Of a stretch of 17,374 nt of DNA, positions 8,601-16,600 are shown piece after piece. Where the stretch lies: the NCBI GenBank assembly GCA_004335635.1, contig QAXH01006352.1:769-18142 (forward strand). Direction: 5' to 3'. Made by a program: the position numbers and the translations under genes. The notes below the pieces were generated by a model. The model was given only the letters and a program-made list of their open reading frames with translations. It was not told the origin of the DNA and made no database searches. The stretch comes from Chloromonas sp. AAM2 (taxonomy: Eukaryota > Chlorophyta > Chlorophyceae > Chlamydomonadales > Chlamydomonadaceae). The first letter of the stretch is position 1. Each line of letters begins with the position of its first letter.

Positions 8601-10542
8601 TCTTGTAATGGCGGTAAGGATGTTGGTCAGTGTGGCCACCGCAGAGCTACCACAAACAAACAGCAAAGCTAGTTCGCATCTTGCATGCTGTGCGCACTTC
8701 AATAGAGCACTCCACCATTCCCATGGCTAGCGCTGATTTTCCATGGCGCGCACTCAGCCCACCTGCGGGTGATTTAGGCGCTCCTCTGTACAGCGAGCGG
8801 TGCCTGTTGGCGCGCCCGCCCGCATCCCCCGCCACCCACTGCTGCACCTGCTGCTGCCGCATCAGCTCCTCAAACCCCGCCTGGGCGGCCAGCTTCAGCT
8901 CAGACCACGTAAGGGCCTCGGACGGGCCACCTGAACCAGGGAATGCGTGCAAACATCTTCTGTTTTATGAACCTTTGCATGTGTGCAAGCGAACGTGTGC
9001 TCGTGTGCGGTGTGCACCTGTGTGCAAATACGTGTTATCAACAGCACGCCTTCTCCTGTGGCCGTCTTCAACCCGAAGCCCTGCATTGCGGCCGTGTGAA
9101 CCACTGCTCTGGCGGAACTGCTGCTATTGGAGCTTAGGCCGTATGACAATCATGAGTGTTCAGGAACCAACACACAATGAATCGTGCTGATTTCAAGACG
9201 TTTATAATTATTGTCTATTTCAAGACATCAGTATTGCACACTGGGGGTGTTGTGACACGTCTGCACCTTCTTGTGCTGGCTTTGCCTGGGCCACTGTTAT
9301 GCGCTGCTGCTCAATGTGCGCCTTGAGCCCGTCCCGCCACTCCCTCCGCACACGCTCCGCGTCTTGCCGCCGCTGGTCAAGGCCGGGGAATGCATCTCGG
9401 GCCATGGGCTGCAGACACACAGAGTAAGAGACATGGTTCAAATCCCGGGTGTTGGGCAGTGGCTGAAAGGGCAGCAGGCTGATAGGGTAGGCTAGGGTAT
9501 CCACGCTGATTAGCATGTATGCTCTCATGCAGCTTCAGATGGTTATCAAGCGGTATTTGAAGGCACATATGGTGTTTTGTGTTGCCATATCAATCGACAA
9601 TCTGGCCAGCTGACCTTGGCAAGGCACCTGGTACCGCACACCACTGCCAGTGCCATGCTGTCTGTCTTGCCAGGCAGCTTTAGCAGGATGCATTTCCATT
9701 TTGCAGACTAGTGTGCTGCCTGTCCCCTCCTCATGAGCATTCCATTTCTCAGCCCAGCAGCTGTCACAGTGACAAGCAGCCCTCATCGGATTCCGGTCGA
9801 GCTTAGCTGGGCTGGGAAAGAGCCAGCTACTACACCCAAGGCTGAGCTGGCACAAGCCGACTTGATGCTACACTCACTGACACAGGCTTGTGCTTTTGGC
9901 CTGCACGGAGAATGGGCTTCTTTGCAGGCTCTGGCTGCTGCCATGGCTTGCGCATGCGCTGATCCTGTGCCAGCCGCTCCAGCTTGCGCCTCTCCAGCGT
10001 TTCCTTGGCCTACGCTCAGGTTCCACACAGACCAGAGTTGTGATGGGCTGCATTCCATGCATACACTACAGCTCTGCATGTTCCATTCTGTTGAATAGCC
10101 ATGTGTTGAATAGCTCACGATGTGTTGAATTGCTGTGCCTTGCACTCTAGAAGACGAACGACAGAGGTTTGGGCCACTTTGCTACTGTGAACACCACCTG
10201 CACGCTGCAGTGACATGCCACAGACCGTTTCCACGGACGGGTGCTGGATGCGAACTTTGCCACCTGTCCAGTACAGTTCCCTATCCACGAGCATTCCCCA
10301 CCCCAGGCAACAGAAACATGCATACAACGATGTTCACTGCATCACCTTGAGTTCCTCAGCTTCTTTCTTTGCTCGTTCCTGGTCCTCGAACTTCCTGCAT
10401 GGGTTTGTGTGTGTGATGTGTGTGCCACACGCATGGAACACTGTCATCATCACTTGTAAATGCATGCATTTGCGTACTTTCTCCGCCGCTCATTCTCCTC
10501 CTTCAGCTGCTTCAAACGGTTGTCCGGGGCTAGCTGCACCAT
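988..10542 (-). CDS. Large Gln/Ala/Pro-rich, mostly disordered protein with N-terminal coiled coil (8 exons)
   Basis: Spliced coding region: exons, in transcript order, 10542-10478, 10394-10346, 10009-9878, 9408-9267, 8930-8763, 8408-4468, 4217-2852 and 2690-988. Total 7566 nt, 2521 residues plus stop. Every junction has GT..AG ends and compatible phase, and no stop interrupts the joined frame. Residues 1-130 are rich in Lys, Arg, Glu and Gln with heptad-like spacing and should form a coiled coil. The remaining 2300 residues are low-complexity Gln/Ala/Pro/Ser sequence with polyGln tracts, expected to be disordered. Islands of more complex sequence lie at about 800-830, 966-1041, 1680-1715 and 1929-1954; the last is again coil-like. 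No enzyme domain, signal peptide or membrane segment is visible. I do not recognise the family. The N-terminal coil faintly recalls centrosome/spindle-pole proteins such as CSPP1, but this is weak. The start ATG at 10542 is the first in the coil frame; an acceptor-like GTGCAG right after it means an upstream exon could exist instead. Confidence 0.72.
1532..1579 (-). repeat. CAG (polyGln) trinucleotide tract
   Basis: CTG/CTGTTG repeats on the plus strand encode about fifteen Gln interrupted by His on the minus strand. Two sister tracts occur near 1640-1690 and 1871-1898 in the same exon. Such tracts vary in length by replication slippage. Confidence 0.9.
1871..1898 (-). repeat. CAG (polyGln) trinucleotide tract
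   Basis: The purest run in the exon: eight consecutive CTG units on the plus strand followed by TTG. It encodes nine Gln on the minus strand, with a further QYQYQ-type stretch beside it. Confidence 0.9.
2691..2851 (-). other. Intron 7 of minus-strand gene (161 nt)
   Basis: GTGCGT donor and ATGTCAG acceptor, phase 1. A second phase-1 acceptor (CCGTGCAG, exon then starting at 2570) would also preserve the frame, so the right-hand boundary of this intron is uncertain. Confidence 0.6.
2852..4217 (-). CDS. Minus-strand gene, exon 7 (residues 1500-1954)
   Basis: Begins with a charged Ala-rich helix (AAAEARARAEREVEHRNHLA), then Ala/Pro/Gln-rich disordered sequence. A hydrophobic-acidic island near residues 1680-1715 (LEAVLAGMQDVDGALQELDD) ends in a run of Asp. 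A third helix (SQEEAALLASLQRIDSSIL) and a terminal coil (LRDSIEKLDVKLAALKAQIS) follow. The donor GTGCGT is of a type common in green algae, phase 1. Reading through this donor would stop about ten codons later. Confidence 0.8.
4218..4467 (-). other. Intron 6 of minus-strand gene (250 nt)
   Basis: GTGAAT donor and CTGCTGCAG acceptor, phase 0. A second acceptor-like CTGCAG lies nine bases inside the next exon and would drop three alanines. It contains tandem copies of AACTCAAGCTC near 4252-4273. Confidence 0.7.
4468..8408 (-). CDS. Minus-strand gene, exon 6 (3.9-kb low-complexity exon, residues 186-1499)
   Basis: One very long exon of 3941 nt, open throughout. It is Gln/Ala/Pro/Ser-rich with few hydrophobic or charged clusters, so disorder is expected. 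Three regions stand out: an acidic helical island at about residues 800-830 (FGEVLAEMQ, then LRKALRAEFEAL), a more complex stretch at about 966-1041 (FLAHSPSTLSPVGPNGLLF, later NPLFGVGEVLDSLESSRRIG), and a Trp-punctuated QP-rich repeat near the end (about 1343-1447). The donor is GTGAAT after GSYTQ, phase 0. The length of the uninterrupted frame in a CAG-rich context is itself evidence of coding; the antisense frames break far sooner. Confidence 0.85.
8409..8762 (-). other. Intron 5 of minus-strand gene (354 nt)
   Basis: GTGGGC donor and TTGCCCAG acceptor, phase 1. Beyond the splice sites I see no coding or structural signal in it. Confidence 0.55.
8763..8930 (-). CDS. Minus-strand gene, exon 5 (residues 130-185)
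   Basis: Encodes a probable amphipathic helix (LTWSELKLAAQAGFEELMRQ), then a basic, Gly-rich tail (NRHRSLYRGAPKSPAG). Acceptor GTTCAG and donor GTGGGC, both phase 1. It forms the transition from coiled coil to disordered region. Confidence 0.62.
8931..9266 (-). other. Intron 4 of minus-strand gene (336 nt)
   Basis: GTGCAG donor and GTTCAG acceptor, phase 1. It contains scattered TGTG/CACA dinucleotide-like stretches. Nothing else is recognised. Confidence 0.55.
9267..9408 (-). CDS. Minus-strand gene, exon 4 (coiled coil, residues 83-129)
   Basis: Forty-seven codons plus one base. A basic/acidic helix containing REWRDGLKAHIEQQR, which resembles the repeated short coiled-coil module of CSPP1-type spindle-pole proteins only in general pattern. 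The acceptor is TCTGCAG. The donor GTGCAG is the weakest of the set, but its phase 1 matches the next exon. Confidence 0.63.
9409..9877 (-). other. Intron 3 of minus-strand gene (469 nt)
   Basis: GTGAGT donor and TCTGCAG acceptor, phase 0. The open frames crossing it are short and have unremarkable composition. I see no RNA gene or mobile element inside. Confidence 0.6.
9878..10009 (-). CDS. Minus-strand gene, exon 3 (coiled coil, residues 39-82)
   Basis: Forty-four codons starting AKETLERRKLERLAQDQRMR, then a short Pro/Lys-rich stretch ending KHKPVS. The coil character continues from exon 2 and ends near KPWQQP. The donor is a near-ideal GTGAGT. Both ends are phase 0. Confidence 0.66.
10010..10345 (-). 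other. Intron 2 of minus-strand gene (336 nt)
   Basis: GTGATG donor and GCGTAG acceptor, phase 0. Near 10088-10131 it carries three imperfect copies of TGTTGAATAGC. Otherwise I see nothing coding or structural in it. Confidence 0.55.
10346..10394 (-). CDS. Minus-strand gene, exon 2 (49-nt coiled-coil exon)
   Basis: A micro-exon: one base completes codon 22 (Lys), followed by sixteen codons reading KFEDQERAKKEAEELK. It is flanked by a GCAG acceptor and a GTGATG donor (phase 0). It is too short to show as an open frame; it was found because it continues the charged-helix composition of exon 1 in phase and hands over in phase to exon 3. Confidence 0.62.
10395..10477 (-). other. Intron 1 of minus-strand gene (83 nt)
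   Basis: GTACGC donor and CCATGCAG acceptor, phase 2. It contains a CA/TG-rich stretch and a TGATGATGA-like run, but no matching box D for a C/D snoRNA. Confidence 0.6.
10478..10542 (-). CDS. Minus-strand gene, exon 1 (start of coiled coil)
   Basis: Encodes residues 1-21 plus two bases of codon 22, beginning MVQLAPDNRLKQLKEENERR. The donor is GTACGC (phase 2). It joins to the next exon to complete a Lys codon and continue the charged helix without a break. The start is uncertain: the frame stays open upstream, but that sequence is unlike the coil and reads as leader or intron. Confidence 0.6.
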
Positions 10543-10706
10543 GTTACCAGCATCACAGCTTGGATGGGTTGCGCTATGGGTTGCGCTCGGAATCCAATTG
10601 TCGGTACAGTAGTTGGAGGGCCTGATTGCAGCGGCCCACGACCAGGGTTTGATCAGTAAGCAAAAAGAGAAACTATTCGAATGCACGTCTCTTTTCAGTA
10701 TTGCCA

Positions 10707-10756
10707 GAGGGTTACGAGGGTTACGAGGGTCCGTGGGTACGAGGGTACGTGGCGTA
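10707..10756 (+). repeat. Degenerate 8-9 bp G-rich minisatellite with five GGG tracts
   Basis: Two exact copies of GAGGGTTAC are followed by degenerate copies (GAGGGTCCG, TGGGTAC, GAGGGTAC). GGG tracts begin at 10709, 10718, 10727, 10735 and 10743, separated by loops of 6, 6, 5 and 5 nt, which fits the usual G-quadruplex pattern on the plus strand. Confidence 0.85.
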
Positions 10757-10761
10757 CACAG

Positions 10762-10778
10762 AACCGACAACGTCGGTT
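10762..10778. promoter_or_regulatory. 7-bp perfect inverted repeat (AACCGAC-AAC-GTCGGTT)
   Basis: A short dyad with a three-base spacer in the divergent intergenic region, just beyond the G-rich minisatellite. It could be a binding site for a dimeric regulator or a small hairpin in a leader. No named factor is assigned; its occurrence could be chance. Confidence 0.35.
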
Positions 10779-11103
10779 TCAACCAACTGTCATAATGGAA
10801 AAAGGACGAAGGTCAGCGCAAGTCTCGCAGTTGTTCTCTCACATACACACAACAATCTGACATGAATTATGCGTAAGGATGCAGTAGAACAGTCGCATGC
10901 CGTGAGCCTGGCCGCGTGGAGGCTGCAGCGGAGGCATGCTACCAGCAAGCTCGCGCAGCCAGCTAAACACATCGGATGTCGCCCATGTGCACAACTGCCC
11001 ATCCTTTGATGTTAGCAGGTGCGATGGCCGTCATCGGAAGCGCTTCGAGTTGCAGATCGTGTATGCGTGGTCAGTTGAGGGTTGGTTGGACAGCCTACTG
11101 TAG

Positions 11104-13652
11104 ATGCTATTTACCAACTTGTACTGCTGTGGCATATGCAGGCTTGGTCATGCGTGCCATCTCTCTACCAGGCAGCATGTCACCCAGACGCGCACGCACC
11201 GGCGGGCTGATCCACTCAAATGCAGGCAGCAGGCACATGCAGCCCCAGCACCGGCGTGCATCACGTCTCCTCAGTATGACAAGCCTTCCTATATCAATGC
11301 CTCTGAGCACACGGGCATTGCTGATGCGTGGCCAGCTTCTACAGCACAGGATGCAGCCTGTGTCACACCAGCACGTCATACCTTGTCTGCACCAGCCCCA
11401 CCACTAATTCTGGAGCAGCTGCCTGACTGGGAGGCTTTGTGGCGGTGTAACCTGCTCAGGCTGGTAGACAAGGCCACAGTACAAGTGCCGCAAGCAGTGT
11501 CGATCCTTGAGCGCATCACCAGCCCACACCTGCTGCACAAACAAGCGGCCTTGCGAGACAGCTTGCATCTGCCAGAGCTTCAGACAGTCGTCCACCCTGC
11601 GCCACTGTCGTCAACTGATTGGCAGGATGTGGCGGATCGCTTGGCATCCTTGGAGCGGGTTTTACACCACACAGGCGCACTCGGTTCTTTAGTTACAAAC
11701 TGCCTGTCCGTTGAGGAGCTTTGCAGTTGCGCCTGCGCCCTGCGGACAATCATGACAGCAGCTTCGCATCGTCAGCAGCAACCACAGGGACCGGAATTGC
11801 ATGTTGAATTGAACCGGAATGGTGCTTCAATGGCCTCACAGCAGCCCTGTCCAGAACAGACACAACCTGCTCAGCATGTTGGCTCTGTATGCAATAGGCT
11901 GGTGCAGTGGTTGTGGACTGCTGTGCCAGCCACAGTGCAGGCACTAGAAGCAGGCAGCTTTGAGTCATTGCTGCTGCTGGCCCATCTGGCCCTGCTGCCG
12001 ACCAAACCTGTGGACAACAGGCAGCTGAATACATTGCTACAGGCGCTCCAGCACCAGCTACTGCCACCTGCTCCAGCAGCCCACAACCACCACCAGCAGC
12101 AGCATCAGCTGTGCGCACTTCAGCTGTCCATCATGCAGCTGCAGCAGCTAATCTGCTCCATGACACTGCTTGGGCCTGTTTCACAAGCCCACAAGAGCTA
12201 CCTCCTGACTGCCTGGCAGCAGCACATGCTTGGCGACAGTGTAGACCTGTCCAGCAGCAGCAGAGCAGGGAGCAACCAGGCCACAGCCTATCAACACAGC
12301 ACCTCCTGCCCCATGCCTTCAGTAGCGGATCAGGTGGTCATGATGAGTGCCTTGGCCGTGGGCTGCTCAGCCTCCCCCAGCAGGGAGTGGTTGTGCTTAT
12401 GGGCGCATGTGGTAGCGGTTGGTCTGCCCCATGCCAGTGCGACAACAGTGGTGCAATTGCTTCAACTGCTGGCAGCCTTGCCAAAGTCAGTTACATTGCA
12501 GCTGGAGTACGAGCCTAGCTTCTGGGCAGCTGTGTGGCAGGCCTGCCAGGTGCAGGTGCTGGGCCAGCAGCAGCAGCAGCCAGCCAGCGGGCTAAGCCTC
12601 CAGCCCCGACTGGCAAGCGCACCTGAAGCGTCATTACTCATGGCAGCATTGAGGGCTGTTGGCAAGCTTCAGAAGCATGGCATCACTGCACCAGATACAT
12701 GGACCATTGCAGCCATAGGCTCACTAACCGGTTACACGCAGCGTCTTGATGCAGAGCCACAGCTGCCGCAGGCAGAGATCAAGCAGCCGGATGTTCGACA
12801 GCTTGTTGGCTACTCAATCAACACTGTTTCAGATGACATCAACACTTCCGATGCAACTGGGAATCATCAGTATTTGGAGCCAGGCCTTCTGCTGGTTCGC
12901 ATCCTTCAGGCAGTACATCACACATCGGTCACTCTATCAACTGCCGACGCACATTCATTGGCGGTTTTGTTAGAAACGTGGCTGTCCAGGCTTCCACGCG
13001 TGCAGCTGTCCAAGGTCCTGCCCATGCTGTTTCGGCTTGCACTCCAGCTGCCACGCCGTGATGCACACCGTCTCCATCGTGCCAAGCTGCAGAGTATGGG
13101 GGCAATGCTGCTGCAGCTAGCAACCGCCAGGGGTAACTACCAACCACATCTGCAACCGTCACGTGAAAACCGACAAACCAACACCACCAGCCAGCCTCCT
13201 CACCAACCCTTTGGCAACGCCATGCCAGACAGCTCACGACAGCGCCAGGTGAGCTTGGATGTATCAGCAGTTCCAATCCACTCGCTACTTACCAGCCTGG
13301 GCAGCCTCAGGTCCGGGCCATCAGATCAAATGGTGCCAGGCAACAGTGAATTATCTCAGCCTGCTGACTCGAGCAGAGTGCAGGACGCGGCCCCGCATGC
13401 TGAAGACAGTGGTCACTCGCAGCATGCACTAGAGGCCTGGGAGCTGTCCAACTGGCTGCATGCCCTGAGCCAGGTGCCAGCGCAGGCTGCAGCTGTGGCT
13501 GGAGCCGCAGGCGGCGGCTGGCAGCCGCCCCAGCCAGCAGTGCAGCGGCTGCTGCCGCTGGTGCTGGCCGCCTCCAGCCCAGGTGTCTTGAATAGTGCCA
13601 CGAATGGGGATCTGGTCAGCATCGCTTCAGCGCTGGCGCACATGCGTGCAAG
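11104..13652 (+). CDS. OPR-like gene, exon 1 (residues 1-849)
   Basis: Carries the putative transit peptide (about 1-60) and degenerate helical repeats, e.g. near residues 105-160, 170-220, 260-300, 330-380, 405-490, 505-540, 590-670 and 775-849. The repeats are more diverged than those of exon 2 and are split by linkers rich in Gln, Ser and Asn. It ends within the Arg codon after LVSIASALAHMRA, at a GTGAGC donor (phase 2). Without splicing, a stop follows at once. Confidence 0.8.
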
Positions 13653-16600
13653 GTGAGCAACATGCGCTGTAACATGGCAGGGCTAAGGCGTCACAGGGAG
13701 CATGTGGTAACGCCAAAAGGCACTTGGGAGCGCTTTCTGGTGCCACACACATGTACAAGCAACCATGAAATGGCCGCAGAACATTTTGTCGTGGGGTCTG
13801 CAAGACATGGTGACCTGCCCGATGGTGGTGGGTACTAGGAAGTGCGTCTGTATGCAGTTCAGCCAATGTTAGAGGGCTAACATGTTCCATGCATGTCTCT
13901 CTGGATCCACATGTTTCATGGGGGTGCATTTTGCAGCTCATCGCCGTCATCACTGTCCAGGCCATGTCTTGTGTTATGCTTCATGTGTTGTGTGCTTGGC
14001 ACCTTCTTGGCACCTTCTGCAAGCATGCCTCACCATGTATGAGTATATGTGCATGGTACGTGCAGGCCTGGCGAGGAGTGGCTGGTGGCACTGGCCTCAG
14101 CAGCCCATGCACGGCGCTTGCAGGCCCTACCTCCCGGACAGCTCGTAGCCCTGTGCTGGGCCTTTGCACGCCTGCAAATGGGCCACATGCTTCCCTCTGC
14201 ATGGACTGCCAGGCTGATGACTCTCATGCATGGCTGCATGGAGACACTGCCGCCCCATAGCTTGGTGCAGATGGCGTGGGCCATGGCAGCCATGCAGCGA
14301 CAGAGAGGAGGCAGCATGCTGCAGCAGGCCACAGCACAGCAGCAGGCACAGGCACACATTGACCCGCAGCAGCAGCAGCAGCAGCAGCATGTGAGCATCT
14401 GGCCGTCACCAGAAGCCACTCATGCCGCATGGCTGCTGCACCTCCTACACGCCACCTCCACGTTGTCACGTGAGGCCTCAGCCCGTACCCTGGCAAGCAT
14501 GGCGTACTCAGTTGCCACCCTCATGCAGGGATTGAAACCGCTGGACACAGCACCACATGCACCATGCAATGTTCAGCATGGCTACCATGCCATGCTTGAG
14601 CAGCTGGCTGCATGGGCTGAGGGCATGCTGCAGGCGTTTGCCCGCAGACTGCACATTGCAGATGCACACTCTGTGTCATGCATGCTTGCCAGCATGGCGA
14701 TTGTCACCAAGCTGTTGGACACGGGCCACTACGTAAAGCCAACCTCATCTAACGGGGCTCAGCCACCTGTCATGGCGGTCTACTTGAATTCGAACTCACA
14801 TGATGGCAATGCTGGTAGTAACCGCACCGCTGATGGTTCAATGCAACAGCACGCTGATGGCGGAAGAAGTTTGATGCCGTCTAGCCTGGCCAGCTTGACA
14901 TGCCGCAGTATTGAGCGTCTACACAGTCATGCAGCAGAGCAGCAGTGCAGTAGCCAGGACCTAGCAGTAGCAGCTACCGCCATGGCAGCCCTGGGGAAGC
15001 ACGTGTTCATTCCACATGAAGTCGTGCATCAGCATGTGGCATTTGCAGCGTCAGTTACTGCAACCAACACGCCCAGTCAGCAGTTTGCACGTGACTTGTC
15101 CAGCATCCTGCTGGCAGCCTCCCACATGCTGAAACCGTCACCTCAGACCCAGCCTGTGCTTGAGGATCAGCTGGCTCAAGTGCCACAAGCATTAACAGTG
15201 TGTGTGGGTGACGTGGCATCTGGTGAAAGCGGGCAACCAATGCAGGCAGGGCAGCTGGTTGTGGAGCAGCCGGGCCAGCAGCTGGCAGCAGTGGTGCGGC
15301 GGCTGCTCCAGCAGCTGCCACAGCACCTGCCGGCAGCTGACGCTGGCGCACTTGCAGCCACATGGCTGGGCCTGGGCCGCCTAGGTTACTGCCCAGACCG
15401 TGAGACCCTGGGTGTGCTGTTTCTAGCCTGCCACCGGCGTATGCATGAAATGAACGGAGCGCAGCTGGGGCACATGGTGTGGGCGCTGAGCCGGCTCGGG
15501 CTCCAACCAGGCAGCCGCTGGTTAGACCGGCTGCAGCTGGTAGCATTCAAGGCACTGCAGCAAGGCAGCATAGCATGGCATGGTCAGGCGTTGATGGCGT
15601 GGGCAGCAGCACGTGGTAGATGGCCGCTGCACCGGGAATTTGCATCCTCGCTTATGCCAGGGGTGCATGCACTGCCAGAGCTTCGACTGTTGGACCTCAG
15701 TATGTTTGCATGGGCTGGGGCACGGTTGGGTCTGCGTCCCAGCCAGCCCTGGGTGATGCTGCTGCTCTTGGTTAGCGGGAAACGTATTGCGCAGTTGTAC
15801 ACTGGCACGCCTGTGCAGTCACCCGGCCAGGGCCCGGACAGCACCAGCAGCAAGCACCCTGCACACGACAGCACACTAGACGCCGTCGGCTCAGTTGTCA
15901 AGCAGGACGTGACTTCACAGCCCGCCAATGCCCTGGACGTGAGTCAGTCGGGTGTCACAGGCCAGGCTGGGGTAACAGAAGCGGAGCCAGTTGCTCATAG
16001 CATCAGTGCACCACCCGTAGCTGGCTTACCTGCTGGACAGCTCGGGTCTGCAGAAGCAGGCCAGCTGCTGATGCTAGCGGAGAGCCTAGAGGTGAGTGAG
16101 TGAGCGCTTTTGCTATCTGTATCGTCCCGCAATTGGAACAGAACATGGCTCAGTTATCCAAAGCATCGTCATACTTGTGCAAAGACCTGACATGTCGTAG
16201 TCGTGCAAAATCCAAACCACCGTCATCACCTCATTTTGAGTGCATTGTACTGTGTTGGGTTTGCGTGCAGGTGTGGGGTGTGCGAGCACCGCACTGGTGG
16301 TGGTCTGCATGGACAGCTGCCATGCATGCAGTTGTGCCGGTGCTGGACCTACGCAGGTGCTCAGCTGTGCTGGAGCAGCTGCGACTGTGCAGCAGCCACA
16401 GCGGACTAGCACTGCCGTTCCAGTGGCTGTGTGATGGTCTCATCAACCGCATTGTTGAGCTGCTGCATAGAGGCTCACCGGGGCAGCCTCCACACCTGCC
16501 GTCTTGTGCTGTTATTCTGCATGTCATCACCGTCATGTCTGTGAGGGACTACAAAGCTGTTAGGCGTGCAAGTTTCTCAGGGAGCAGACAGGCTAAAAGT

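Larger units (their letters stand above)
10543..11103. promoter_or_regulatory. Intergenic region between divergent start codons (candidate bidirectional promoter)
   Basis: About 560 bp separate the two predicted start codons and must contain both leaders and promoters unless upstream exons exist. I see no clear TATA box at a useful distance on either strand. It holds a G-rich minisatellite (10707-10756), a 7-bp inverted repeat (10762-10778) and a short direct repeat of GGGTTGCGCT near 10568-10588. Its open frames are short and unconvincing. Confidence 0.5.

Noticed and set aside
8630..9190. Plus-strand 186-codon frame
   Set aside because: It runs antisense across exon 5 and two introns, with mixed composition and no recognisable domain.
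9733..10098. Plus-strand 121-codon frame opposite exon 3 of the minus-strand gene
   Set aside because: The minus-strand exon has in-phase splice sites and coiled-coil composition continuing from its neighbours. The plus frame shows no domain or repeat.
10395..10477. Possible C/D-box snoRNA in intron 1 of the minus-strand gene, because of a GTGATGATGA stretch
   Set aside because: No CTGA box D or terminal stem could be found in the 83-nt intron.
10707..10756. Interstitial telomere-like sequence
   Set aside because: The unit GAGGGTTAC is not the plant (TTTAGGG) or Chlamydomonas (TTTTAGGG) telomere repeat.
10976..11407. Plus-strand 143-codon frame with an Arg/Ser-rich N terminus that could be a transit peptide
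   Set aside because: It overlaps the start of the OPR-like exon in a different frame and ends before the repeats. No splice pair was evident that would join it to the repeat frame.
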